From: Spirochaetia bacterium
GTDB lineage: Bacteria > Spirochaetota > Spirochaetia > Treponematales > Breznakiellaceae
Direction of reading: 5' to 3'
Assembly: GCA_025997675.1 (NCBI GenBank)
Contig: BNUX01000003.1
Span: forward strand, 1 to 64,000
DNA length: 64,000 nt
Below the pieces are notes generated by a model, which saw only the letters and a program-made list of their open reading frames with translations, did not search any database and was not told the DNA's origin. This document shows, one piece after another, positions 1-7,081 of this stretch. The translations under genes and the position numbers were made by a program. Numbering within the stretch: position 1 is the first letter of the stretch; each line of letters begins with the position of its first letter.

Positions 1-253
1 TGTTTTAGTTTTTTTTTTTTCTTGTGTTTATTGTAAAAAAAAAAAAAAAATAATTAATTTTTTTTATGTCTCCAGAAAAAGTTTAAAAAAACGGGTTTTC
101 TGGGGAACCCACAAACGGTCACAAAAGGGAGAAAGTATATTAAGCTGTTTGCAATTTTCCCTAATATCTTTTATAGCACAAAAATACCCCCCCCCCCCCC
201 CCCCCCCCAGCAAGTGACCTTCGCTTACTAAGTAACTGCATAGGGGGCCGCCC
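1..253. other. AT-rich leader with homopolymer tracts
   Basis: No gene is supported here. The stretch contains a T12 run (9–20), an A16 run (35–50), a T8 run (58–65) and a run of 22 cytosines (187–208). The first 180 bases are far richer in A/T than the rest of the window. Stop codons lie between the C tract and the next start in the frame of the gene at 254 (TAA at 233), so the tract is outside the coding region. It could influence expression of that gene, or it could be a consensus error in a hard-to-sequence region. Confidence 0.6.
187..208. repeat. C22 homopolymer tract
   Basis: Twenty-two consecutive C residues end 45 bases before the ATG at 254. Poly-G/C tracts of changing length upstream of genes are known in Treponema pallidum to switch promoter strength. 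A similar role here is inference from position only. Confidence 0.85.
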
Positions 254-829
254 ATGAGCAGGCCCTATGGTTTCATTCGCACCATCTATCGGGCCGCAGG
301 GGAAATCCATGCCCAGCTCGTCGGCTCCGACTATAAACGGAAACACTGTGAGATGGCCCTGGCCAAACGGTTCAGCGGCGGCCGCTATGGCTGCGAGCAG
401 AATGTAGCCCTGCCTTGTGTCATACCGGAGGCCGAATGGAACTCGGTTTTCCCCAGGCCCCAAACTATTAGGGCGGACTTTACCTTTTTTAACCGGCATG
501 TCTTAGTCCGAATTGTCTTCTATAAACAAAGCATTTCGGAAGGCTCCTGCCGCGATATGTGGCGGCGTATGTACGCCGCAGACATTCCCCTGGGACTCAT
601 CCTCAACTTTGGCAGACCGGTCTTTGAATACCGCCGGGTAATGTACCGCCGCCGCCTGGCCCAGTGGCGGGAGGAACGCTGTTTGGGGAACCATGCAGGG
701 TCTCCGGGGGCCTCATCAATGAAAAAAGGCCGGTTAGCGGCTTTTTTATACGCTTCCGAACAACAGCCATTGGCTGAGGGAGTTAATACCCGCCTGTATG
801 GGCAGGTAATTTCAAAGTGTGATTCCTGA
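254..829 (+). CDS. GxxExxY-like protein (PD-(D/E)XK_3 type)
   Basis: The protein has 191 residues. Residues 8–40 (IYRAAGEIHAQL … EMALAKRF) and the segment IPLGLILNFGRP near residue 112 resemble the start and end of GxxExxY proteins, a widespread small family of unknown role related to PD-(D/E)XK nucleases. The family's namesake motif is not preserved, so this is a divergent member. The start has a weak G-rich site (AGGGGG) six bases upstream, and a TAA at 233 prevents extension. The last ~35 residues are encoded across a hairpin with a T tract (722–747), so this tail may be non-native, arising from a lost stop codon or frameshift. Confidence 0.5.
   Translation: MSRPYGFIRTIYRAAGEIHAQLVGSDYKRKHCEMALAKRFSGGRYGCEQNVALPCVIPEAEWNSVFPRPQTIRADFTFFNRHVLVRIVFYKQSISEGSCRDMWRRMYAADIPLGLILNFGRPVFEYRRVMYRRRLAQWREERCLGNHAGSPGASSMKKGRLAAFLYASEQQPLAEGVNTRLYGQVISKCDS
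722..747 (+). terminator. Rho-independent terminator-like hairpin
   Basis: A6 followed by GGCCG pairs with CGGC followed by T6, around a short loop (one bulged G). It lies inside the 3' part of the open frame of the preceding gene, which suggests the natural 3' end of that gene was upstream of here. Confidence 0.55.
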
Positions 830-872
830 TCCGCGTAGAAGCAGGGGGGAATCACTAAATAAAGGAGAAACC

Positions 873-2636
873 ATGAAGAGAATTAATCATGGTCTCATAG
901 TAGGTCTTGCCGTACTCCTTTTGGCGGCAGTATCTTTCGTTGGGTGCGAAAGCGCCACAGAAGCCGAAGTCATCACAGGCCCCGCAGGTGCCGCAGGTGC
1001 CGCAGGTGCTCCAGGTGGCACTGGTAACCCGGGCACCGTCTATCTGAGCGGAACTCAGACTCAGAATAGCGTGCAGGCCGCTCTTAATTCCGCAGCACCG
1101 GTTGTCTTTGCCGGGCTGAAGGTTGACGGCGTCGTCCTCATCCCCGCAGGGAAGACCGTAGCTCTGGTCGACAATCCTGCAATTGATGCCGTGTCCTCTG
1201 CCCCCAGCAGTTTGACTTTGATTGTGGCGGGCGGTGTAAGCGGCGAAGGCGTCATTGGGTCTGCCAGTACTCTCCTGGTGCAGAGAACAGCCATTGCTGC
1301 GAAAAATATCGCTGGAAGCACGGTCAGCGTGGTGGCTGCGGCTCCCGCTTCCGGTGCCATTCCGGCGTCCGCAATAACCGGTACCAATGTGGCCCTCATC
1401 GGCCCCATCACTGTCAAGACAGGCGCCTCGGGAGCCGGGGAAGTCTTGCCAACGGATCTTAGCACCAAAAATGTCTTCGTCATAGGCAACCTCACCGTGA
1501 ATAATGTACCGACCCCAACCAGCCTCCATGTGTCAGGCAATGCCACCATATCGGTGGCCTTCACTATCGATACATTAACCGTAGGCGGCACAGCTGACAT
1601 CACGAATACGCTGGCCAACGCGGGGTCAGGTAAGTACTACTTCAACGGCCTTACCACTACCGGGGCGCTTACTACCGGGGCAGCGTTAGAGATTGGCGGA
1701 GCCGGGAAGGTCACCATCGCTTCCCTCACCGGGACAAACCACCTCACCCTGACCAACACCAACCCGGCGGGTGTCACCATCACCGGCGCGTCGACACTTG
1801 CCGGCAGCAAAACGATTGACGCCTCTGCGAGTAAAGTCGTGTTCGGCACCGGCACCGACAGCGTCACCATCACCAAAGGCTTGCTGAAAAGCAACGCCGC
1901 TGGGCTTATCTCAGTTAACGTTAACGGCCAGGTACTTGTCCCCTATAGCAGTAACGCAGCGTCTCTTGAACTGCTAGGGACCGGCACGATTGTAACAAAG
2001 GGTACCGGTAAGGTGATTGTATCAGGGGGTTTACTTGAACTCGGCGGCTCTGGCACAAACACCTTCACGGCAGTAGGCGAGAAAATCACCATAACAGCGG
2101 CCACCGCTTCCGCTATCATTGATGCAAGCGCAGGTACCTCACACGTGGCAGGGGACGGGCTCATCTTGGGTACCAATGCATTTACCAACCTAAGCCTTCT
2201 GTCATACGGCAGCCCCTCTACGACTGCAACATTTACCGCAGCCGGAGCGAACAAAGTTAAACTGTTGACCGATACTATAATAATCGGTGCTACCAACGGC
2301 AGCCTCCAACTCGGAGTAACCGCTAATCTTTCCATAGGAACAGGTTCGGGCGCTATAGGTATCGGAGCAAGCGGTGCGCTTGGAATGAGCGGCTCTGGCG
2401 GAAAGATTTCAGGCGTACATTCCGGCGAAACCACCTATTTTAACGGTGCGCAAACCGGAGCTACTCTTAAGGGAACTGTTGCCGGAACTAATTACGATAC
2501 CGGCTTAACATTCGCTAACTCTAATATCGCCCTTTCAGGCGGTGTAATAACAGCCAGTGGTACCCAAGCATCAGCAATAACAGGCAGCTCAGCCAATGGC
2601 GGCAAGTTGGATAAAACTTCCGTTTGCGGTAGCTAA
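873..2636 (+). CDS. Exported lipoprotein with collagen-like segment and repetitive Gly/Thr/Ser-rich body
   Basis: This 587-residue protein is of unknown function. The ATG at 873 is chosen over an upstream in-frame start because AAGGAG lies at 862–867 and it opens directly into a signal peptide (MKRINHG, then a hydrophobic run) ending in SFVGC, a relaxed spirochaetal lipobox. Residues ~35–53 are Gly-X-Y triplets (GPAGAAGAAGAPGGTG). The rest is rich in Gly, Thr, Ser, Ala and Val, with recurring short hydrophobic strands (for example GKVTIASLTG, GAALEIGGAG), consistent with a repetitive beta-solenoid or adhesin-like surface protein. Cysteine occurs again only near the C-terminus (SVCGS). Its exposed, low-complexity nature suggests a surface role, which is inference. 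Confidence 0.75.
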   Translation: MKRINHGLIVGLAVLLLAAVSFVGCESATEAEVITGPAGAAGAAGAPGGTGNPGTVYLSGTQTQNSVQAALNSAAPVVFAGLKVDGVVLIPAGKTVALVDNPAIDAVSSAPSSLTLIVAGGVSGEGVIGSASTLLVQRTAIAAKNIAGSTVSVVAAAPASGAIPASAITGTNVALIGPITVKTGASGAGEVLPTDLSTKNVFVIGNLTVNNVPTPTSLHVSGNATISVAFTIDTLTVGGTADITNTLANAGSGKYYFNGLTTTGALTTGAALEIGGAGKVTIASLTGTNHLTLTNTNPAGVTITGASTLAGSKTIDASASKVVFGTGTDSVTITKGLLKSNAAGLISVNVNGQVLVPYSSNAASLELLGTGTIVTKGTGKVIVSGGLLELGGSGTNTFTAVGEKITITAATASAIIDASAGTSHVAGDGLILGTNAFTNLSLLSYGSPSTTATFTAAGANKVKLLTDTIIIGATNGSLQLGVTANLSIGTGSGAIGIGASGALGMSGSGGKISGVHSGETTYFNGAQTGATLKGTVAGTNYDTGLTFANSNIALSGGVITASGTQASAITGSSANGGKLDKTSVCGS

Positions 2637-2641
2637 TAATC

Positions 2642-2655
2642 CTCCCGCGCGGGAG
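2642..2655. terminator. Perfect 14-bp palindrome after the lipoprotein gene
   Basis: CTCCCGCGCGGGAG lies six bases after the stop codon. A second imperfect GC-rich inverted repeat followed by CTTT occurs at about 2680–2704. Together they may end transcription, although neither has a strong T tract. The rest of 2705–2923 shows no gene that I can support. Confidence 0.35.
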
Positions 2656-2923
2656 TAGTCGCGTAATGTGAACGAAACCCGCCTCCTGTATGGGGGGCGG
2701 CTTTCCATCCTGATTAAAAAACGAACGGGCGCCTGAGGATCCCAGACCTTGGTCTGATTGGTCCACACCGCCCCTTCGCGCAGGCGGTGATGCCGGGACC
2801 CATAAAGAGGCCCGGTGGACCGGCCCCCTATCCCGACACGAAGTCCGGGGTACCCGTACCTTACGTGAAGGTCCTTGGAACCCTCCTTTCGTAATTTACC
2901 CCTCATCAGATTGGTGGAGAAAA

Positions 2924-3134
2924 GTCATCCGCACCTATGGATGACCCATTCGCACCCGTGGATGACCCATCCGCACCTACGGATGACTCATCCGCACCTA
3001 CGGATGACCCATCCGCACCCACGGATGACTCATTCGCACCTACGGATGACTCATCCGCACCTACGGATGACTCATTCGCACCTATGGATGATCCATCCGC
3101 ACCCACGGATGACTCATTCGCACCTATGGATGAT
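2924..3134. repeat. Tandem array A, 21-bp units
   Basis: About ten direct repeats with a strict period of 21 bp run from 2931 to 3134, preceded by a 7-bp partial copy. Each unit contains the near-palindrome GGATGACTCATCC (or GGATGACCCATCC). Units differ at a few fixed positions (CCT/CCC, TAC/TAT/CAC/GTG, TCA/CCA, TCC/TTC). The array ends just before the ribosome binding site of the next gene. Because 21 is a multiple of three, several frames stay open through it and create false ORFs of DDPSAPT-type heptads, but none joins a convincing gene. Confidence 0.9.
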
Positions 3135-3162
3135 AGCGGGGTAGCCCGCAAAGGAGTATATA

Positions 3163-3846
3163 ATGGGAAGAAGAAAGGTGAAGATTCCTCAAAAGCACCG
3201 GGAAGTCCTTACCCTGAATGAGCAGCAGGTTGCGTACCTGATGGTTCACGGAACCGCCATGGGATACCCCCAGGATTTTGTCGACCGGTATGCCGCCGGT
3301 ACTGCCATTGCCCGGGTGACCCTGGGGAAGGTTGAGAACAAGGACACCAAAAACCATCAGGATGTGTTAGCCAACACTGCGGCTATTAAGAAGCAGAAGG
3401 GGTTTTTGGTCGAGGGTAATGAGCGGTATCTCCTGATCCCTCCCTGTACGGAGGAGAACCTGGACAAAATGGGGGCGGCGCCGGAAGCGACCGAGAAAAC
3501 CAAGGAGAATAAGCCCAAAGGGATAATCCGGATAGGGGTGGAAAACCCCGCCAGATGCCAGGTGAGACTGCGGCTTGACTGGGACCCCACGTCCCAGGCG
3601 GATCCCAATGACGAGGAAGCCACCCACGAGATCCACTACCGTCTGGACCGGCCGGGGGTGCTTCCCCCGGCGGGCGGCTACGAGCAGCAGGACCTGGGTC
3701 TTGTCATCAACGACCGTAAGCTGCACCTGACCATCAGCGTGCCCCAGGAATATTCCGGCGGCACCATGTATGTGTCGGGCCGCTTCCTCAATCACAGCGG
3801 CAAGCCGGGGGACTTCTGCGCGATTGTGGTAATTATTATTACTTAG
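3163..3846 (+). CDS. Hypothetical protein
   Basis: I do not recognise this 227-residue protein. The start is well supported by AAGGAG at 3151–3156, seven bases before ATG. It has no signal peptide or membrane segment. The N-terminal third (residues 15–75) looks alpha-helical. A charged Lys/Glu linker (residues ~105–120) follows. The C-terminal part (PARCQVRLRLDWD, LHLTISVPQEYSGG, MYVSGRFLNHSG) reads like a beta-sandwich. It ends in an unusual hydrophobic tail (IVVIIIT). A terminator follows at once, so it is probably a single-gene unit. The 21-bp array lies directly upstream. Confidence 0.65.
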   Translation: MGRRKVKIPQKHREVLTLNEQQVAYLMVHGTAMGYPQDFVDRYAAGTAIARVTLGKVENKDTKNHQDVLANTAAIKKQKGFLVEGNERYLLIPPCTEENLDKMGAAPEATEKTKENKPKGIIRIGVENPARCQVRLRLDWDPTSQADPNDEEATHEIHYRLDRPGVLPPAGGYEQQDLGLVINDRKLHLTISVPQEYSGGTMYVSGRFLNHSGKPGDFCAIVVIIIT

Positions 3847-3859
3847 CTTGTTTTGGGGG

Positions 3860-3893
3860 AAAGGCCCAGTCCTATTGGGGGCCGGCCTTTTCC
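3860..3893 (+). terminator. Rho-independent terminator
   Basis: AAAGGCC pairs with GGCCTTT around a G-rich loop and is followed by further T residues, 14 bases after the stop codon of the preceding gene. Confidence 0.75.
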
Positions 3894-3955
3894 CTGCCCC
3901 TTTGAGTGGTGGTTGACGGGGGAGAATTGTGGTATAGTGTAGGGAGGAGAACGCT

Positions 3956-4615
3956 ATGACCACAACGCAAGTACAGTCCGAAGCCCCGATGACCTATGAG
4001 CAGATTCGGGCAATGTTTCAGGATATAGGGCGGAGCCAGAAGGAGACGGATCGGATATTACAGGAGACTTACCGGATAGTCCAGGAGACCACCCAGAGCC
4101 AGAAGGAAACAGACCGGCAAATTCAGGAGACCGACCGGATATTACAGGAATTAGGGCAAGAGACAGACCGGCGAATCAAAGAGGTTGCCCAGCATCTTGG
4201 CGGAATGACCCAAAGTGACGGCGATTTGGCGGAAGAACTTTTTTTTACCTCATTGGAATCCAAAATGACCTTTGCCGGGCAGCACTACGATTTCATAGAT
4301 CGCAATTTCAAAAGGAAACTCGGCGCTCTCGAAGGTGAATACGACATTGTCCTCCACAACGCCGCCAGTGTAGGAATCGTTGAAGTGAAGAGTAAGGCGA
4401 AGACGGAACATTTAGAAAAACTGGTTACCAAAAAACTGCCGGACTTCCGTACGCTTTTTCCTGAATACCGGGATTACCCCATCTACTTAGGCATCGGCAG
4501 TATGTCCTTCGACAAAAAGGTACTGCAGAGAGCCCAGGAACTGGGAATTGGTATTCTCCGCCAAAAAGGCGATACCATTGAAGCCGATACCGGCGCCGTC
4601 CGTGCCTACCGGTGA
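3956..4615 (+). CDS. Coiled-coil protein with PD-(D/E)XK nuclease-like domain
   Basis: A 219-residue protein. Residues 15–85 are a coiled coil made of repeated ETDRILQET/SQKETDRQIQ-type heptads. Residues ~95–205 resemble the restriction-nuclease fold of the DUF3782-type families: EYDIVLHN, then VGIVEVKSKAK, supplies the D…E-x-K catalytic pattern. The protein could be a nuclease tethered by oligomerisation, and many such spirochaete and cyanobacterial genes are of unknown role. AGGGAGGAG precedes the ATG by about seven bases. A possible promoter (TTGACG at 3913, TAGTGT at 3935) lies just upstream. Confidence 0.6.
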   Translation: MTTTQVQSEAPMTYEQIRAMFQDIGRSQKETDRILQETYRIVQETTQSQKETDRQIQETDRILQELGQETDRRIKEVAQHLGGMTQSDGDLAEELFFTSLESKMTFAGQHYDFIDRNFKRKLGALEGEYDIVLHNAASVGIVEVKSKAKTEHLEKLVTKKLPDFRTLFPEYRDYPIYLGIGSMSFDKKVLQRAQELGIGILRQKGDTIEADTGAVRAYR

Positions 4616-4655
4616 TAGTGTCAATGGCGCTATTTGTTCCACCCCTTATACAACA

Positions 4656-4684
4656 TTGTCAAAGGCCTCATTTTAGTATATATT
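4656..4684 (+). promoter_or_regulatory. Sigma-70-type promoter for the UPF0175 gene
   Basis: TTGTCA (4656–4661) and TATATT (4679–4684) are separated by exactly 17 bp. The expected start site is near 4691, just ahead of the AAGGAAGGAG ribosome binding site. Confidence 0.6.
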
Positions 4685-4706
4685 TAGAACAAGGAAGGAG
4701 ACCTGT

Positions 4707-4976
4707 ATGTCCGATACCTACCAATTGACCATAGAACTTCCTCAATCGGCAAAAGATAAGCTGCCCTATGGTGAAAAAACCGCAAAACAGCTCATTGCCA
4801 TGGACCTGTATAGAAAAGGGGGGGTAAGTGTCGCCTGGGCTGCGCGGGTAGCCGGAATGGATCGCTTTTCCTTTGCGGATCGCCTTGTGGAGAACGGCAT
4901 TGAAATACGCCAGCAAACAGCAGAAGAAGTAATGGCTGATGCGGACAGACTGGAACGCCTGCTGGCCTCCTCATGA
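4707..4976 (+). CDS. UPF0175 family protein, predicted antitoxin
   Basis: An 89-residue protein with the family's layout: an N-terminal strand (YQLTIELPQSAKD), a helix (KQLIAMDLYRKGGVSV) and a helix-turn-helix-like segment (AARVAGMDRFSFADRLVENGI). UPF0175 proteins are predicted antitoxins, usually paired with a downstream DUF3368 PIN-domain toxin whose start overlaps the antitoxin stop. That arrangement is present here (ATGA overlap at 4973), but the toxin is truncated. The ribosome binding site AAGGAAGGAG is strong. The protein probably represses its own promoter and once bound its partner; this is inferred from family knowledge. Confidence 0.75.
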   Translation: MSDTYQLTIELPQSAKDKLPYGEKTAKQLIAMDLYRKGGVSVAWAARVAGMDRFSFADRLVENGIEIRQQTAEEVMADADRLERLLASS

Positions 4977-5047
4977 TTGTTATTGCCGATACCGGGCCTA
5001 TCCCTTGCCTTCGCTCCGTGCCGTGCTTGCTATCCCGGCGCAGATAG
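4973..5047 (+). pseudogene. Remnant of PIN-domain (DUF3368-like) toxin
   Basis: A 24-codon frame starts with ATG overlapping the antitoxin stop by four bases. Its first ten residues, MIVIADTGPI, match the start of DUF3368/PIN toxins, including the first catalytic Asp. After that the sequence becomes unlike PIN domains (CLRSVPCLLSRR) and stops at TAG 5045–5047. The rest of the nuclease (~140 residues) is missing. It is too short to be active, so it is read as a broken gene left by deletion. Confidence 0.7.
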
Positions 5048-5055
5048 GCTAAACT
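5027..5055 (+). promoter_or_regulatory. Promoter for nucleotidyltransferase gene (leaderless layout)
   Basis: TTGCTA (5027–5032), a 17-bp spacer and TAAACT (5050–5055). The ATG begins six bases after the -10 box, so the transcript would start at or next to the start codon. No ribosome binding site is visible. Confidence 0.45.
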
Positions 5056-5061
5056 GAAAGC

Positions 5062-5436
5062 ATGGTCATCAATGATGAAATAATTGCCATAAAAGACCTC
5101 ATCGTTGCCAATTCCGACTGCGAGCAGATATACCTTTTTGGTTCATACGCCTACGGAACCCCCCGGGAGGATTCGGACTATGACTTTTACGTAGTCCTGA
5201 ACGACACCGCCAAGAACCCGATGCTGGTTACGGAAGACCTCTGTGTGTCCTATGGACATTTCCGGTTAGGTTTGATCCGGCAAAATAAGCGTTTGGGCAT
5301 GAAAACAAAGCCCATGCCCGTCGATTTTATTGCCCAATATCGCAGCAGGTTCGAGGAACGGAGCAAAGACTATCCCTTTGAACACACCATCGCCGAAAAG
5401 GGAGTGCTGTTATATGACAAGTGCGCTGTCTACTAA
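5062..5436 (+). CDS. Nucleotidyltransferase domain (MNT-type) protein
   Basis: A 124-residue protein with the signature of the polymerase-beta-like nucleotidyltransferase fold: GSYAYGTPREDSDYDFYV (residues ~27–44) gives the GS motif and two metal-binding Asp residues, and PVDFI near residue 90 may give the third. Such minimal nucleotidyltransferases act as MNT antitoxins that AMPylate HEPN toxins, or as stand-alone enzymes. No HEPN gene lies beside this one; upstream there is only the PIN remnant. It may be an orphan antitoxin. The family assignment is firm, the role is not. Confidence 0.7.
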   Translation: MVINDEIIAIKDLIVANSDCEQIYLFGSYAYGTPREDSDYDFYVVLNDTAKNPMLVTEDLCVSYGHFRLGLIRQNKRLGMKTKPMPVDFIAQYRSRFEERSKDYPFEHTIAEKGVLLYDKCAVY

Positions 5437-5477
5437 GCAATTGACAATATATTATATATAATACTATGGGAGGCTTT

Positions 5478-6233
5478 ATGAAAAAGTCACAAGCGGTAAC
5501 ATGTACGATTTTAATTTTTGCTCTAATGGCAGGCTGTGCAACCCGGACGGCATTTGTCCGTGAAGACAATGCCGGAAGTATATTGATATACGGAGATTCC
5601 ATTACATGGGGATACGTACCGCTGGCGAAATTGCCATTTGAGCGTTACCCCTTCAGTGTCCGGTGGACGGGGATACTACAAAAGGAACTTGGTTCCGGCT
5701 ATACGATTATTGAGGAAGGGCTGAATAGCCGTACAGCCGGTGTTGACGATTTTCCCGAACTGGATCCCGCGATTCAGGGCGATTTGAACCTTAATGGCAG
5801 GCCTTCGTTTCTGCCGGTTATCCACAGCCATGAACCGCTTGCCTTGATAGTAATCTTTCTGGGTGCAAATGACGTGCGTCCCTATCAAAAACAGAGTTTG
5901 GAAGATATAAGAAATTCCATAACCCAACTGATTAGAATCGCAAAACTGGGTACCTATATATCATCACCTAAGATTCTGCTTGTAGCGCCGCCGCCGCTTG
6001 GCCCGGGACAACACGAGGGGCTTAACAGTATCTTTGAGGGGGGAGGCTACGAGCTTTCCGCCCAGCTTGCCCCGCTTTACCGGGAAATTGCCCTGTCGGA
6101 AGGAATCGAATTCTTTGACGCAGGATCGGCAGCCTCGGTTAAGGATAGCATTGACGGCGTACATTTTGACAAAGAGGAAAACCTGAAGTTTGGGAAAGCC
6201 CTTGCGGTCAAAATCAGGGAGATTCTGCCATGA
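5478..6233 (+). CDS. SGNH/GDSL-family hydrolase, lipoprotein
   Basis: A 251-residue protein. The ATG at 5478 is preferred to 5466 because GGGAGG lies six bases upstream and it opens a signal peptide (MKKSQAVTC…) with lipobox LMAGC. Block I of SGNH esterases (IYGDSITWGY), block III (IFLGANDVRP) and block V (DGVHFD) are all present, giving the Ser and Asp/His catalytic residues plus the Gly and Asn of the oxyanion hole. It probably removes acyl or acetyl groups from a carbohydrate or lipid at the cell surface. Its stop overlaps the next gene's start (ATGA), so the two are co-transcribed. A TTGACA box at 5441 may belong to its promoter, but the -10 spacing is poor. Confidence 0.8.
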   Translation: MKKSQAVTCTILIFALMAGCATRTAFVREDNAGSILIYGDSITWGYVPLAKLPFERYPFSVRWTGILQKELGSGYTIIEEGLNSRTAGVDDFPELDPAIQGDLNLNGRPSFLPVIHSHEPLALIVIFLGANDVRPYQKQSLEDIRNSITQLIRIAKLGTYISSPKILLVAPPPLGPGQHEGLNSIFEGGGYELSAQLAPLYREIALSEGIEFFDAGSAASVKDSIDGVHFDKEENLKFGKALAVKIREILP

Positions 6234-7081
6234 CGCGCCATAAGGATGTTGTAACACTGTTGGCGCTTACCCTAACAGCCGCACTGGTTTTGGCGGGCTG
6301 CCCTGATCCAAAAAATAATTCAAAAAACAGCGAACCGCCGGGACCGGGCGATTTACCGCAACTGCCTGTCGGAATAACGGCTGTTGCTTCCGATACCGAG
6401 GCGATAGCGCTATTGAATGTGTTTAACACGAGCGATATTGGCGGAACTATCGATTCTGAGGCAAGGGCAGTAGTTAAAGCGGCGCTTGCCGTAGAAAGCA
6501 AAACTCCGAAGGATGATTATAGCCTCAACAATATACCGGGAGACGGCGTAATGGTGGTGCAAGCCGAATATGCGGAGTCGTGGACAGGACCTTGGCTTGG
6601 AGATGATTATGATACTATCACCTACACGGTGGGTCAGTCCGGCGGTAATTCAACGGAAGAAAAGCAGAAACTCAAACTAACGGAGAATAAAACCCGGTCT
6701 ACTATAACGGCGCTAAGCGGGAGTTTTTGGGATTTTAGCTGCAAAGACTATCAGAATTATACGGTAACGACTACCGGTACATGGGAAACTACAAAAGTAG
6801 ATGTATCCCGATCGACTGAATATGTCTATGCGTTTGGTTTTACGGTACAAGATACTACGACCTTGAAAGCCGCTAAAATCATTTTACACGCGAAATGCAC
6901 GTACATACTATCCGCAAGCGATAAAACAATGGCGGATTTGGAGAGTTTAGAAACAACAGAGCGTACCTATTCCGGTTCGCTAAGGGTATACGGTGCGGAT
7001 GATGCGGTGGTCTACGAGCTACCCATAACCGATCGGGAAAGCAATGATGAAACGGGTACTTATTTTTCATTTTGGGATTAG
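6230..7081 (+). CDS. Lipoprotein of unknown function
   Basis: A 283-residue protein with a signal peptide (MTRHKDVVTLLALTLTAA) and lipobox VLAGC, then a Pro/Asn/Ser linker (residues ~25–48). The mature part is predicted beta-rich, with many Thr, Ser and Tyr residues (ESWTGPWLGDDYDTITYTV, TRSTITALSGSFWDF) and no known motif. It overlaps the SGNH hydrolase gene by four bases, which suggests a shared role at the cell surface. The 3' end overlaps the converging aminotransferase gene by four bases. Confidence 0.65.
   Translation: MTRHKDVVTLLALTLTAALVLAGCPDPKNNSKNSEPPGPGDLPQLPVGITAVASDTEAIALLNVFNTSDIGGTIDSEARAVVKAALAVESKTPKDDYSLNNIPGDGVMVVQAEYAESWTGPWLGDDYDTITYTVGQSGGNSTEEKQKLKLTENKTRSTITALSGSFWDFSCKDYQNYTVTTTGTWETTKVDVSRSTEYVYAFGFTVQDTTTLKAAKIILHAKCTYILSASDKTMADLESLETTERTYSGSLRVYGADDAVVYELPITDRESNDETGTYFSFWD

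Noticed and set aside
2875..3221. Open frames running through array A (heptad repeats such as DDPSAPT)
   Set aside because: The 21-bp period keeps all frames open; there is no ribosome binding site at the start, the frames end out of phase with the next gene, and changes between units alter amino acids as often as silent positions.
5441..5462. Promoter TTGACA/TATAAT before the SGNH gene
   Set aside because: The two boxes match well but are only 10 bp apart, too close for sigma-70; a shifted -10 box is weak.
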